Positions 45,070 through 54,823 of a DNA stretch of 64,000 nt are shown here, piece after piece. The number at the start of each line of letters is the position of its first letter. Positions within the stretch are counted from its first letter, which is position 1. Source of the DNA: Anoxybacillus pushchinoensis (GTDB lineage Bacteria > Bacillota > Bacilli > Bacillales > Anoxybacillaceae). Under the pieces are notes generated by a model. It ran no database searches. It saw only the letters and a program-made list of their open reading frames with translations, and had not been told where the DNA came from. The position numbers and the translations under genes were made by a program. Location of the stretch: contig NZ_FOJQ01000003.1 in the NCBI RefSeq assembly GCF_900111795.1, positions 1 through 64,000 of the forward strand. The letters run 5' to 3'.

Positions 45070-45633
45070 ATGTCGTTACCTCGCTTTTCACACGTCACGT
45101 ATGAACAATATCTAATTATGCGTCAACATAGTGATGAAAGATTAGAATATATTGATGGCGTCGTTTATATGACACCTTCACCGAGCATCCAGCATCAACT
45201 CGTATCAAGCAATCTTCATACAATATTCGGGAGTTATTTGAAAGGAAAGACATGTAAAGTATTTGCCGCCCCTACGGATATTGAGCTAGTGAGTGAAACA
45301 TGTTCTGAAAGAAAGCTCGTCATTCCTGATTTAAGCATTATTTGTGATCAAACCGGATTTACAGACACAAAATATGTCGGTGTTCCGACGTTAATTGTTG
45401 AAATACTCAGTCCTTCGAATCAAGCGTACGATTTAGTGACGAAGTTTAATTTATATATGGAATATGGTGTAAAAGAATATTGGATTGTCAATCCAATGAA
45501 ACAAGCCGTGACCGTTTATGTATTAAATGAAGATAGGCTATACGAGCAGGCGGATATTAAAGTAAGTGTTGGAACTGTTCAATCTGTTTGCTTTCCAGGT
45601 TTGTTTGTTCATTTAGAAGAAATATTTCACTAA
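45070..45633 (+). CDS. Uma2-family (DUF820) putative endonuclease
   Basis: 187 residues of the Uma2 group, a PD-(D/E)xK nuclease-like fold. The pattern is visible as RLEYIDGVVYM near residue 25, VIPDLSIIC near 92, LIVEILSPSN near 115 and the Lys in TKFNLYMEYGVKEYWIV near 130. Uma2 proteins are abundant in cyanobacteria and some thermophilic Bacillaceae; their role is unknown. I chose the ATG at 45070 after AGAGGG; a TATAAT at 45039-45044 suggests its own promoter. Confidence 0.82.
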   Translation: MSLPRFSHVTYEQYLIMRQHSDERLEYIDGVVYMTPSPSIQHQLVSSNLHTIFGSYLKGKTCKVFAAPTDIELVSETCSERKLVIPDLSIICDQTGFTDTKYVGVPTLIVEILSPSNQAYDLVTKFNLYMEYGVKEYWIVNPMKQAVTVYVLNEDRLYEQADIKVSVGTVQSVCFPGLFVHLEEIFH

Positions 45634-45641
45634 CAAAGCAA

Positions 45642-45674
45642 AAGTAGCGATAGGGAAGACCGATCGCTACTTCT
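45642..45674. terminator. Bidirectional hairpin between the Uma2 gene and ytqB
   Basis: GTAGCGAT (45644-45651) with ATCGCTAC (45663-45670), flanked by AAA and TTC. It lies between converging genes. Confidence 0.65.
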
Positions 45675-46249
45675 TACCTCTTCTCAATCGCGACGATAAA
45701 CGGCGGATGATTGATTTGATTCATAAATTCGTATCGAATGACGTGTGCGCGTTGTTGATCGATTGTTGAAACGTATTGTAAAAGAGCATCACGCTCGATT
45801 GCTCCTTCGGGATGACCATGATAAATGACGAGGACAATGATTCCTTCCGGAGCTATGATCTCAAGCAATTGTTCGATGGCAGCAATCGTTGAGTTTGGTT
45901 TTGTAACAATTTGTTTATCTCCCCCAGGCAAGTAGCCGAGATTAAACATCGCGCCGGTAATGCGTCCTTTATATTGGGAAGGGATATGTGTATGAAGTTC
46001 CGCGTGGCTCGCTTGTAGGAGCGTGACCCGTTCTTCCATACGATGTTCACGCAGTCGTTTTGTTGTGTTTTCAATTGCTTGTGCTTGAATATCGAAGCCG
46101 AACACATGCCCAGACGGCCCGACACGTTCAGCTAAATAAAGCGTATCATGACCGTTGCCAACCGTTGCATCGACGACGATATCTCCCTCTTTGACAGCTA
46201 AGTCGATGAGCGAGCGCGCAAACGGCAAAATGCGCATGAGTTTCATCAT
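45674..46249 (-). CDS. mnmM: tRNA mnm5s2U methyltransferase MnmM (YtqB)
   Basis: A 191-residue class I SAM methyltransferase with motif I VVDATVGNGHDTLYLAE near residue 25, FGFDIQ near 50 and an NLGYLPGGD active-site stretch near 105. B. subtilis YtqB was identified as MnmM, which methylates 5-aminomethyl-2-thiouridine at tRNA position 34. The ATG at 46249 overlaps the ytqA stop (ATGA) and has GGGAGAAAG upstream. Pairing with the radical SAM gene ytqA supports the role. Confidence 0.87.
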   Translation of the reverse strand: MMKLMRILPFARSLIDLAVKEGDIVVDATVGNGHDTLYLAERVGPSGHVFGFDIQAQAIENTTKRLREHRMEERVTLLQASHAELHTHIPSQYKGRITGAMFNLGYLPGGDKQIVTKPNSTIAAIEQLLEIIAPEGIIVLVIYHGHPEGAIERDALLQYVSTIDQQRAHVIRYEFMNQINHPPFIVAIEKR

Positions 46250-47196
46250 CTTTCTCCCTTTCGTACATATTTTTTCCCTTGATAACTATTACGTCGCTCT
46301 AATTCGGCATTGATGGCGTTTAACACTTCCCATTTGTTGACGCTCCACATCGGACCGATCATTAAATCGATCGGACCGTCTCCTGTAATACGATGAACGA
46401 TCATCTCTGGCGGCAATACCTCTAGCTGATCACAAACGAGTTGCACGTATTCGTCGAACGTTAAAAAGCGAAGCATTCCTTTTTCATATTGCTTCACCAT
46501 CGGAGTTCCTTTTAGCAAATGTAGCAAATGAATTTTAATGCCTTGCACATCTAAATGAGCGACCGTTTTTGCTGTTTCCATCATCATGTCGTACGTTTCA
46601 AGCGGTAATCCGTTAATAATATGGGCGCACACGCGAATGCCGTGTTTGCGTAGCTTTCGCACCCCATCTACATAGCACGAAAAGTCATGCGCTCGGTTAA
46701 TTAACGTGGCGGTTTGTTCATGAACGGTTTGCAAGCCAAGTTCGACCCATAAATACGTTCGTTTATTCAGTTCAGCTAAATAGTCCACGACATCGTCAGG
46801 TAAACAATCAGGGCGAGTTGCGATCGACAACCCGACGACTCCTTCTAAATGCAACACGGTTTCGTATTTTTCACGCAAGACGTCAACGGGTGCATGTGTA
46901 TTTGTAAACGCTTGAAAATAGGCGATATATTTGCCGTCTTTCCATTTCGTATGCATTTTTTCCTTAATTGCATGAAATTGCGTCACTAAATCGTCTGTTC
47001 GCCTACCTGCAAAATCACCGGAACCGGCTGCACTACAAAATGTGCAGCCACCGTATGCGACTGTACCGTCGCGGTTTGGACAATCAAATCCGGCATCAAG
47101 CGACACTTTGAACACTTTTTCACCAAATGTTTGACGTAGGTGGTAGTTCCATGTATGGTAGCGCTTATTGTCATTTGTATATGGAAAAGGATTCAT
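46246..47196 (-). CDS. mnmL: Radical SAM protein MnmL (YtqA)
   Basis: A 316-residue radical SAM enzyme of the YhcC/YtqA type. The cysteine cluster is unusually spaced: CPNRDGTVAYGGCTFC (residues about 37-52), binding a 4Fe-4S cluster. YtqA has been proposed as MnmL, converting the carboxymethylaminomethyl to an aminomethyl group on tRNA wobble uridine before MnmM acts. The ATG at 47196 follows GAGGTGATC; the GTG at 47205 overlaps that site. Confidence 0.85.
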   Translation of the reverse strand: MNPFPYTNDNKRYHTWNYHLRQTFGEKVFKVSLDAGFDCPNRDGTVAYGGCTFCSAAGSGDFAGRRTDDLVTQFHAIKEKMHTKWKDGKYIAYFQAFTNTHAPVDVLREKYETVLHLEGVVGLSIATRPDCLPDDVVDYLAELNKRTYLWVELGLQTVHEQTATLINRAHDFSCYVDGVRKLRKHGIRVCAHIINGLPLETYDMMMETAKTVAHLDVQGIKIHLLHLLKGTPMVKQYEKGMLRFLTFDEYVQLVCDQLEVLPPEMIVHRITGDGPIDLMIGPMWSVNKWEVLNAINAELERRNSYQGKKYVRKGER

Positions 47197-47320
47197 TTTG
47201 ATCACCTCGCATCATTTTAGCATTGTAGCACGTTTCGAGTGAGAAACTCAACGGGATCGTGATAAACGTCAAAAAAATGTGCAAACTATAAAGTGATCGA
47301 GAAGAAAGGAAGGGATGCGT

Positions 47321-47584
47321 ATGGCAACAAGACAGGCGATGGATGAGTTTTTGCAACATTGTGAAGATGTGCTTCGCTATGCAAAGGAGCAATATACGGA
47401 AGCAAGCAAGCTTGAACATTATAACGATACAGAATATGTAAAAGCTCAGCAAATGCTCGAACATGCGGTGACCGATTTGGCGCATTTTTCGTTAAGTTGT
47501 AACGCCCAACAGCGCGAGCAATTGCATCGCATGCGCCTGCAGCTTGAACAATTACAAAACGATATGATTTTACTTCGTCACTAG
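47321..47584 (+). CDS. ytzC: Small helical protein YtzC-like (DUF2524)
   Basis: 87 residues, almost wholly helical and charged (EFLQHCEDVLRYAKEQY, then long heptad-like QLHRMRLQLEQLQND), consistent with a short coiled coil. B. subtilis YtzC lies at the same place next to ytqA; function unknown. AAAGGAAGGG precedes ATGs at 47315 and 47321; the second has better spacing. Confidence 0.75.
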   Translation: MATRQAMDEFLQHCEDVLRYAKEQYTEASKLEHYNDTEYVKAQQMLEHAVTDLAHFSLSCNAQQREQLHRMRLQLEQLQNDMILLRH

Positions 47585-47594
47585 GAGGAAAACG

Positions 47595-47735
47595 ATGAAA
47601 AAACGTTCGAAACAAAACAATCCAGAACAAAAAACATTGCATGCGAAAGATTTTGGTGATCCGATAAAAGAAGTGAAACAAAGGAATGCGAAAAAAGGGC
47701 AAGAAGCAAAAGCGGAATATCATAATGAAACGTAA
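47595..47735 (+). CDS. 46-residue lysine-rich protein
   Basis: Starts with ATG after AGGAGGAAAACG, 10 bases after ytzC, and ends at TAA before a terminator. The product is very basic and hydrophilic: MKKRSKQNNPEQKTLHAKDF, then GDPIKEVKQRNAKKG and a polar tail. The strong ribosome site, operon position and terminator support a real gene. Composition recalls small acid-soluble spore proteins, but I do not recognise a family. Confidence 0.65.
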   Translation: MKKRSKQNNPEQKTLHAKDFGDPIKEVKQRNAKKGQEAKAEYHNET

Positions 47736-47738
47736 TTT

Positions 47739-47765
47739 CCCCACTCGGACATGCTCCGGGTGGGG
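47739..47765. terminator. Hairpin between the 46-residue gene and the lipoprotein gene
   Basis: CCCCAC-T-CGGA (47739-47749) pairs with TCCG-G-GTGGGG (47755-47765) around a 5-base loop, with one mismatch. The poor T tract leaves the strength uncertain. It can serve both converging genes. Confidence 0.6.
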
Positions 47766-47771
47766 GATAGT

Positions 47772-48548
47772 TTAGTTTTGCTTCAAAATGTCATCTAGTT
47801 TTTCTTTGGTAAGGTTTGTCACCCCGTAAAAAACAGGATCAATATATGTGCTTGATGCTTTTCCTGCTAATTCATATTCAATTTTTGGTGAAACAATATA
47901 AAAGTGAGCGCTTTGTTCCGCCTTTTCAGCAAAAGTAAAATACATATTTATTGTTTCGTTTGGACTTACACTCTGTTTTTCCGATTTATCGTTTATCTTT
48001 ACATCTTTTGTCTGTAAATAAGTGTTTTCTACAGTTACACCCTTTATTTGGATCGTATGCTTTGAAACGTTTTTCAGCTTTGCTTGAAAAAATTGCGTAT
48101 TTGGATAAGCTGTCACATACTCATTTTGTGGAGTAAATATTCCTTTCTCGTCTACAGCTAACTTGATTTGACCGATCGGGAATGTCTCTTTATATTTTTG
48201 ATCAAATATGAGAGTTATTTTAGATAGTGTCGCGCTACTTACTTCTTTTAAACGTAAATTTACAGCGATATTAAATAATTGAAAGTCTTTGTATTTATCA
48301 CCTTTGATAAGATCATATTGCATGTCATCGATTGCGTGTGAGATTTCGGGAAAATCGATAGATGTTACGTTTGTTAGAGGGCTGTCACTTAATAAAATGA
48401 AGTTAAGAACAAAAGGAGCATCTTTTTTTGCTACATATACACCGTCCCATTTCCCGAAAACAATAAATTTTTTCATTTGTTCCGACTGGCATCCGAGAAT
48501 AAGAAAACTGATGAGAATAGAGAAGATGAGAAAAAATTTTTTCATCAT
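47772..48548 (-). CDS. Uncharacterised lipoprotein
   Basis: 258 residues. A hydrophobic signal with lipobox LILGC (Cys 20) predicts membrane anchoring on the outer face. The mature part is rich in beta-type segments and Lys/Asp and has no motif I recognise. The coding sequence is visibly more AT-rich than neighbouring core genes, which hints at acquisition. The ATG at 48548 (second ATG three bases on) has AAAGGGAG upstream. It sits alone between ytzC and leuS, where B. subtilis has no counterpart I recall. Confidence 0.75.
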   Translation of the reverse strand: MMKKFFLIFSILISFLILGCQSEQMKKFIVFGKWDGVYVAKKDAPFVLNFILLSDSPLTNVTSIDFPEISHAIDDMQYDLIKGDKYKDFQLFNIAVNLRLKEVSSATLSKITLIFDQKYKETFPIGQIKLAVDEKGIFTPQNEYVTAYPNTQFFQAKLKNVSKHTIQIKGVTVENTYLQTKDVKINDKSEKQSVSPNETINMYFTFAEKAEQSAHFYIVSPKIEYELAGKASSTYIDPVFYGVTNLTKEKLDDILKQN

Positions 48549-48741
48549 TTATTGTCAACTCCCTTTCATTTTAGTGTATAATAACCTAATCATAATAAAA
48601 TAACTACCTGAAATATTTTTAATTATTTTATACTTTTTGTATCATGTGTATCATCTATATGATTGAGTAGCCATGCTTAAATACACTTGCAACGAGGGTG
48701 TAAATTTTTTAAAATAATGTGTATAATGAAATAATGGAAAA

Positions 48742-48968
48742 TGACGGTGAAAAGGAGTAGTAGTAAACAAATGGTCGGCAGAGAGTTGACGGGTGGTGCG
48801 AGTCAACCGAAGTTTGTTTACGAACTCGCCTTGGAGTCGCGTGTGCGAATGAAGTAGCATGCGCCGTGAATCTGCGTTAATGATGAAAGTGAGTGCACAA
48901 TTCGTGCGCTAACAAGGGTGGTACCGCGGGAGAATCCTCTCGTCCCTTTTTGGGATGGGAGGTTTTTT
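48742..48968 (+). ncRNA. T-box riboswitch (leucine) upstream of leuS
   Basis: The conserved T-box AAGGGTGGTACCGCGG is at 48914-48929, and stem I with GTCGGCAGAGAG- and GAACTCGCC-type loops lies upstream. The specifier codon is probably CTC at 48825-48827 (leucine). The terminator stem CCTCTCGTCCC/GGGATGGGAGG (48936-48962) plus six T follows, and its 5' part overlaps the antiterminator. A TATAAT at 48722-48727 supplies the start. Uncharged tRNA-Leu should allow read-through into leuS. Confidence 0.95.
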
Positions 48969-49012
48969 GTTTTTCATTTTTGTTAAAAATGGATTAAAAG
49001 GAGGTTTGTCAC

Positions 49013-51430
49013 GTGAGTTTTAATCATCGTGAAATCGAAAAAAAATGGCAAAAGTATTGGGAAGAAAATAAAACGTTTCAAACGACAGAAGATGAAGGGA
49101 AGAGAAAATTTTATGCGCTCGACATGTTTCCGTATCCGTCAGGGGCAGGTTTGCATGTTGGCCACCCTGAAGGATATACAGCAACGGACATTTTAGCGCG
49201 CATGAAGCGCATGCAAGGATATAACGTGCTACATCCGATGGGGTGGGATGCGTTCGGGTTGCCGGCTGAGCAGTATGCACTTGATACCGGAAATGATCCA
49301 GCGGAATTTACGGAAAAAAATATTAACAACTTCCGCCGTCAAATTAAATCGCTTGGTTTTTCATATGACTGGGATCGCGAAGTGAACACGACCGATCCGA
49401 ACTACTACAAATGGACACAATGGATTTTCTTAAAATTGTATGAAAAAGGATTAGCGTATATGGATGAAGTGCCGGTCAACTGGTGTCCTGCACTAGGGAC
49501 GGTGCTTGCGAATGAAGAAGTCATTGATGGTAAAAGTGAGCGCGGTGGTCACCCGGTCATTCGTAAGCCGATGAAACAATGGATGCTTCGCATTACGGCA
49601 TATGCTGATCGCTTGCTTGAAGACTTAGAGGAGCTTGATTGGCCGGAAAGCATTAAAGAAATGCAACGAAACTGGATCGGTCGCTCGGAAGGAGCAAACA
49701 TTCATTTCCAAGTTGATGGACATGATGAAACGTTTACGGTGTTCACAACACGTCCCGATACGTTATTCGGCGCAACTTATGCGGTGCTCGCTCCTGAACA
49801 TCCGCTCGTTGAAAAAATTACAACACCGGAACAAAAAGAAGCTGTCGAAGCTTATTTAAAACAAATTCAAAGCAAAAGCGACCTTGAGCGCACAGATTTG
49901 GCGAAAGAAAAAACAGGTGTATTTACGGGAGCGTATGCGATCAATCCGGCTAATGGTGAAAAATTGCCAATTTGGATTGCAGATTATGTGTTAATGAGCT
50001 ACGGCACGGGGGCAATTATGGCGGTGCCAGCGCATGATGAGCGAGATTATGAGTTCGCGAAAAAATTCAATTTGCCGATCAGGCAAGTCGTTGCTGGTGG
50101 CGATATTTCGAAAGAAGCGTACACAGGTGACGGGGAACACGTGAACTCTGATTTCTTAAACGGGTTAAATAAAGAAGAAGCGACGAAAAAAATGATTGAA
50201 TGGCTAGAAGCAAACGGAAAAGGTGAGAAAAAAGTATCGTATCGCCTCCGCGATTGGTTGTTTAGCCGCCAACGTTATTGGGGCGAACCGATTCCGATCA
50301 TCCATTGGGAAGACGGCACGATGACACCAGTGCCAGAAGAGGAATTGCCGCTTGTATTACCAAAAACGGATGAAATTAAACCGTCAGGCACAGGAGAGTC
50401 TCCGCTAGCCAACATTGAAGAATGGGTCAATGTCGTTGATCCGAAAACGGGCAAGAAAGGTCGTCGCGAAACGAATACGATGCCACAGTGGGCAGGAAGT
50501 TGCTGGTATTATTTGCGCTATATCGATCCGCATAACGAAAAGCAATTAGCCGACCCTAAAAAATTAGAAAAATGGTTGCCTGTCGACATTTACATTGGCG
50601 GCGCTGAACATGCCGTATTGCACTTGTTATATGCACGTTTTTGGCATAAGTTTTTATACGATATTGGCGTTGTGCCGACGAAAGAGCCATTCCAAAAGCT
50701 ATTTAACCAAGGAATGATACTTGGGGAAAATAATGAAAAAATGAGTAAGTCGAAAGGAAATGTCGTCAACCCAGATGATATCGTTGAAAGCCATGGCGCC
50801 GATACGTTACGTTTATACGAAATGTTTATGGGACCGCTAGAAGCATCGATCGCATGGTCGACAAAAGGGCTTGACGGTGCACGCCGTTTCCTCGATCGCG
50901 TATGGCGTCTATTCGTTGAAGAGAACGGTCAACTAAATCCGAAAATCGTTGACAATCCGGAAACAGATACGCTTGAACGTGTATACCATCAAACGGTGAA
51001 AAAAGTAACAGAAGATTACGAAGCGCTTCGTTTTAATACCGCCATTTCACAATTAATGGTATTCATTAATGAAGCATATAAAGCTCCTGTATTGCCGAAA
51101 GCATACATGGAAGGATTCGTAAAACTGTTATCGCCAGTTTGTCCGCACATTGCTGAAGAGTTGTGGGAAAAACTAGGTCATAGCAACACGATTGCTTACG
51201 AAGCTTGGCCAGCATACGATGAAGCAAAATTAGTTGAAGATGAAGTTGAAATTGTCATTCAAGTGAATGGAAAAGTACGTACAAAACTACATGTGCCAGC
51301 TGATGCAACGAAAGAACAACTTGAGCAATTAGCAATGGAAGACGAAAAAATTAAAGAACAAATTGAAGGAAAAACAGTGCGTAAAGTGATCGCTGTACCA
51401 GGAAAATTAGTGAACATTGTTGCAAATTAA
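49013..51430 (+). CDS. leuS: Leucyl-tRNA synthetase LeuS
   Basis: A 805-residue class I synthetase that charges tRNA-Leu. The HIGH-type motif [12 protein letters not shown] is near residue 48, the CP1 editing domain with [12 protein letters not shown] near 240, the tryptophan-rich [14 protein letters not shown] near 495 and KMSKSKGN near 575. The GTG start at 49013 follows AAAGGAGG. Length is normal for Bacillus. Controlled by the T-box leader. Confidence 0.97.
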   Translation: MSFNHREIEKKWQKYWEENKTFQTTEDEGKRKFYALDMFPYPSGAGLHVGHPEGYTATDILARMKRMQGYNVLHPMGWDAFGLPAEQYALDTGNDPAEFTEKNINNFRRQIKSLGFSYDWDREVNTTDPNYYKWTQWIFLKLYEKGLAYMDEVPVNWCPALGTVLANEEVIDGKSERGGHPVIRKPMKQWMLRITAYADRLLEDLEELDWPESIKEMQRNWIGRSEGANIHFQVDGHDETFTVFTTRPDTLFGATYAVLAPEHPLVEKITTPEQKEAVEAYLKQIQSKSDLERTDLAKEKTGVFTGAYAINPANGEKLPIWIADYVLMSYGTGAIMAVPAHDERDYEFAKKFNLPIRQVVAGGDISKEAYTGDGEHVNSDFLNGLNKEEATKKMIEWLEANGKGEKKVSYRLRDWLFSRQRYWGEPIPIIHWEDGTMTPVPEEELPLVLPKTDEIKPSGTGESPLANIEEWVNVVDPKTGKKGRRETNTMPQWAGSCWYYLRYIDPHNEKQLADPKKLEKWLPVDIYIGGAEHAVLHLLYARFWHKFLYDIGVVPTKEPFQKLFNQGMILGENNEKMSKSKGNVVNPDDIVESHGADTLRLYEMFMGPLEASIAWSTKGLDGARRFLDRVWRLFVEENGQLNPKIVDNPETDTLERVYHQTVKKVTEDYEALRFNTAISQLMVFINEAYKAPVLPKAYMEGFVKLLSPVCPHIAEELWEKLGHSNTIAYEAWPAYDEAKLVEDEVEIVIQVNGKVRTKLHVPADATKEQLEQLAMEDEKIKEQIEGKTVRKVIAVPGKLVNIVAN

Positions 51431-51488
51431 TGTACAAAGCCTCTCGCACATGTGGCGGGGGGCTTTCGCTAAAGAAAGGGAGAGATGG

Positions 51489-51785
51489 ATGAAAGAAATG
51501 ACAGCCGCTCAATTAAAACAAATGATCGAAGCTGGGGAGCGAATTCAGGTTATTGACGTGCGTGAAGATGAAGAAGTCGCTTTTGGAATGATTCCGTCGG
51601 CGATTCATATAAAAATGGGGGATATCCCTCATCGAATGAACGAATTAGATAAAAATGAAACGTATATGATTATTTGCCGTTCAGGTGTTCGGAGTGAACA
51701 TGTTTGTACGTACTTAGAGGCGCACGGTTACAACGTATGCAACATTGTTGATGGGATGCTCGGCTGGGACGGAGAAGTTGTGTAA
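51489..51785 (+). CDS. ytwF: Rhodanese-like protein YtwF
   Basis: A 98-residue single rhodanese domain: VIDVREDEEVAFGMIPSAIHI, then the active-site loop ICRSGVRS with the persulfide-forming Cys near residue 63, and GMLGWDG at the end. It transfers sulfane sulfur; the acceptor is unknown. The ATG at 51489 follows AAAGGGAGAG; a longer frame reaching into leuS lacks homology. It ends at a strong terminator. Confidence 0.88.
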   Translation: MKEMTAAQLKQMIEAGERIQVIDVREDEEVAFGMIPSAIHIKMGDIPHRMNELDKNETYMIICRSGVRSEHVCTYLEAHGYNVCNIVDGMLGWDGEVV

Positions 51786-51789
51786 AGAT

Positions 51790-51827
51790 AAAACAATAAG
51801 ATCGCTTCGTGGCGATCTTATTGTTTT
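51790..51827. terminator. Perfect bidirectional terminator
   Basis: A 16-bp stem AAAACAATAAGATCGC/GCGATCTTATTGTTTT with a 6-base loop lies between ytwF and the converging ytfP gene. The ytfP stop codon lies inside it. Confidence 0.93.
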
Positions 51828-53083
51828 GCATATATGGCAGCGTGCATTCCAGCGAGTCGTCCGGTGACGAGTGCGGCAGTAATATTGTAGCCGCCTGTAT
51901 AACCATGAATGTCTAAAATTTCTCCGCAAAAATAAAGACCTTTCATTAACTTCGATGCCATTTCCTTCGGATGCACTTCTTTCACTGACACGCCACCCCC
52001 TGTGACGAACGCTTTTTCAAGCGGCAACGTGCCATGAACGGAAAAAGAAAACGTCTTGCATATCGCGACGAATGCGCGAACTTTGTCGTACCCTAACGTA
52101 CTCGCGGTCGTTTGCGGATCGATCGCTACTTGTTTAAGTAAAAATAATATATATCGCTCAGGAAGAGGGAGAAGTGCCTTTACAATATTTTTTATCGTTT
52201 TTTTCGGTTCTTCTTTTATGGCACGCACAATGCGTTGAAATAACGCTTCTTCTTTATCATCTGGCAAGGCATCGATCGTCATCATAACGGGCGGTTGCTT
52301 TTTTAATTGTTTGACGACAAACTGGCTACAACGTAGTGCTGCTGGTCCTGAAACCCCAAAATGTGTAAAAATCATATCCATACGATGTGTCACGATTCGT
52401 TTCCCTTTTTCGTTTAATACGCTTAACGCGACGTCACGCAACGATAGCCCTTGTAACGTTCGCTCTTGAATAAATGGCTCATGAGAAATGATTGGCACTT
52501 CGGTTGGGAACAGTTCTGTAATCGTATGTCCAGCTTTTTCGGCCCACGCGTAACCGTCACCTGTGGAACCTGTATGAGGCACAGACTTTCCACCGACGGC
52601 AACGACGACAGCCTTTGCGCGAATGATTTCTTCTGTTTCAAGTTTCACCCCATACACTGCGCCATCTTTATATTCAATGTCCTTCACAGGTGAGTGAACG
52701 CGAATATGTACACCTAAGCGTTTTAACTCACGAAGAAGAGCTTGTACGACAGATTGAGCGCTATCGCTGATGGGGAACATGCGACCGTGGTCTTCTTCTT
52801 TCAATGGGACACCGAGCCGTTCAAAAAAACGGATAATATCCTCATTATTAAATACCGAAAAGGCACGATATAAAAAACGACCGTTTCCTGGGATATGTTG
52901 AATGAGTTCATCCACCGGCCGTCGATTTGTGACATTACATCGTCCACCGCCCGAAATGGCTAATTTTCGACCAAGCTTATCCCCTTTATCAAGGAGAAGT
53001 ACACGTCCCCTTTGTTCGCCGGCGGCAATGGCAGCCATTAACCCTGACGGTCCTCCACCGATCACTACGACATCATATATCAT
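51818..53083 (-). CDS. ytfP: HI0933-family flavoprotein (YtfP-like)
   Basis: A 421-residue FAD-dependent oxidoreductase-like protein. The dinucleotide-binding motif [14 protein letters not shown] is at residues 5-18, [16 protein letters not shown] near 42, [18 protein letters not shown] near 165 and [17 protein letters not shown] near the C-terminus, all hallmarks of the HI0933/YhiN family; the reaction is unknown. I chose the ATG at 53083, spaced well from AAAGGATG; the GTG at 53092 is too close. Confidence 0.88.
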   Translation of the reverse strand: MIYDVVVIGGGPSGLMAAIAAGEQRGRVLLLDKGDKLGRKLAISGGGRCNVTNRRPVDELIQHIPGNGRFLYRAFSVFNNEDIIRFFERLGVPLKEEDHGRMFPISDSAQSVVQALLRELKRLGVHIRVHSPVKDIEYKDGAVYGVKLETEEIIRAKAVVVAVGGKSVPHTGSTGDGYAWAEKAGHTITELFPTEVPIISHEPFIQERTLQGLSLRDVALSVLNEKGKRIVTHRMDMIFTHFGVSGPAALRCSQFVVKQLKKQPPVMMTIDALPDDKEEALFQRIVRAIKEEPKKTIKNIVKALLPLPERYILFLLKQVAIDPQTTASTLGYDKVRAFVAICKTFSFSVHGTLPLEKAFVTGGGVSVKEVHPKEMASKLMKGLYFCGEILDIHGYTGGYNITAALVTGRLAGMHAAIYAKQ

Positions 53084-53183
53084 GACTTTCACATCCTTTC
53101 TGTCAAAATTATAATGATTTTATGAAAAAGAAAAAAGTGTGCTAAAATAAGTGAAGCAATGAATCCGTTAAGGAAGGGATAAT

Positions 53184-54809
53184 ATGTCGTCATCAAAATT
53201 GTTGCGCGGGACGTTTATTTTAGCTGGGGGTGTATTTTTATCTCGCATTTTAGGACTTATATACGTCTTCCCATTTTACCAACTCGTTGGTAAACAAGGG
53301 GGGGCACTTTATTCATATGGCTACGTTCCATATACGTTGTTTATTAGCATTGCCACGATGGGTGTGCCGCTGGCGGTATCAAAGTTTGTGTCGAAATACA
53401 ATGCACTTGGGGAATATGCGATCGGGCGAAAATTGTTTCGTTCAGGCGTTACGTTAATGGCGATTACCGGATTTCTCGCTTGGCTCATTTTATATATGAG
53501 CGCACCGTTGTTAGCGCCATTTGTCGTCAATGATGATGGATACGGCAACTCCATTGCTGATGTTACTTCCGTGATTCGTGCCGTTAGTTTTGCTTTATTG
53601 CTCGTGCCGATGATGAGCTTAATTCGTGGATTTTTTCAAGGGTATGAATCAATGGGGCCAACAGCGCTGTCGCAAGTTATTGAACAACTTGTACGCATCG
53701 TCTTTTTGCTTTTAGGGAGCTACATCGTGTTGCGTATTTTCGGGGGCTCGCTAACAACAGCTGTTCAAGTGGCAACGTTTGCAGCATTTGTCGGAGCGGT
53801 TGGTGGACTAGCTGTGTTATTGATGTATTGGTTCAAGCGTAAAACATTTTTAGATGAGCTATTAAAACAAGATCGCGGCACCATTGATATGTCATTAAAA
53901 GACATGTATAAAGAATTGATCGCCTATGCTGCGCCTTTTGCTTTTGTTGGCTTAGCGATGCCATTATATCAATTGATTGACCAATTTACGTTTAATAAAG
54001 CGATGGCAAGTATCGGGCTCGGTGCGATTTCTGAGGACGCATACGGCATTTTCAACGTATGGGCGCAAAAACTCGTCATTATTCCGGTTACGTTAGCTAC
54101 ATCGTTTAGCTTAACGCTTATTCCGACGATTACGAAAGCGTACGTGCAAGGGCAGAAGAAACAGTTACGAAAATATTTAAACGATACGTTTCAAGTCGTC
54201 ATGTTTATTACGTTGCCTGCTGTTATCGGTATGGCGCTTTTATCTGAATACGTATATGCTGCTTTTTATAGTTATGATCCACTCGGAACAGAAGTGTTGC
54301 GCGCATATGCCCCGACAGCTATTTTCTTTGCATTATTTTCTGTTACGGCTGCCATTTTACAAGGAATCAATAAGCAAAAATTTACCGTTATTAGTTTATG
54401 TATTGGGTTGTTGTTCAAATTGCTTTTTAACTATATGTTTATCGTTTCTTTTGAAACGGTGGGAGCTATTTTGGCAACGACGATTGGATACGCTTTATCG
54501 GTCGGGATAAACTTATGGATCATTCAACGTTACACAAATTATCGTTATCATTTCGTCGCTAAGCGCATATTGTTTATGGGAATTTTAACAGCGATCATGT
54601 GTGCTGTCGTTTGGCCGATTGTAAAACTAATTGATCGTTTCTTCCATTACAATGGCAGCATGATCCAATCGGTCGCGATCGTTGCGTTCGGTGGATTCAT
54701 TGGAGCGGCTGTTTATTTTTATTTAAGTGAGCGTTCAAACTTGTTGTATATGTTATTTGGAAACAGGTTTTCATTTTTGCGAAAAAAAGAAAAGAAGGCT
54801 GTATCGTAG
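53184..54809 (+). CDS. ytgP: MOP-family lipid II flippase-like protein YtgP (MurJ)
   Basis: A 541-residue membrane protein with about 14 hydrophobic segments of the multidrug/oligosaccharidyl-lipid/polysaccharide exporter superfamily. It opens with LRGTFILAGGVFLSRILGLIY, a MurJ/YtgP-type start. B. subtilis YtgP acts as a lipid II flippase, overlapping with Amj. The ATG at 53184 follows AAGGAAGGGAT. It is transcribed away from ytfP and ends inside the following terminator. Confidence 0.88.
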   Translation: MSSSKLLRGTFILAGGVFLSRILGLIYVFPFYQLVGKQGGALYSYGYVPYTLFISIATMGVPLAVSKFVSKYNALGEYAIGRKLFRSGVTLMAITGFLAWLILYMSAPLLAPFVVNDDGYGNSIADVTSVIRAVSFALLLVPMMSLIRGFFQGYESMGPTALSQVIEQLVRIVFLLLGSYIVLRIFGGSLTTAVQVATFAAFVGAVGGLAVLLMYWFKRKTFLDELLKQDRGTIDMSLKDMYKELIAYAAPFAFVGLAMPLYQLIDQFTFNKAMASIGLGAISEDAYGIFNVWAQKLVIIPVTLATSFSLTLIPTITKAYVQGQKKQLRKYLNDTFQVVMFITLPAVIGMALLSEYVYAAFYSYDPLGTEVLRAYAPTAIFFALFSVTAAILQGINKQKFTVISLCIGLLFKLLFNYMFIVSFETVGAILATTIGYALSVGINLWIIQRYTNYRYHFVAKRILFMGILTAIMCAVVWPIVKLIDRFFHYNGSMIQSVAIVAFGGFIGAAVYFYLSERSNLLYMLFGNRFSFLRKKEKKAVS

Positions 54810-54822
54810 CCTTCTTCTTTCT
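54792..54822. terminator. Terminator at the end of ytgP
   Basis: AAGAAGGCT (54792-54800) with AGCCTTCTT (54808-54816), followed by CTTTC. It includes the ytgP stop codon and also ends the converging small gene at 54824. Confidence 0.75.
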
Positions 54823-54823
54823 A

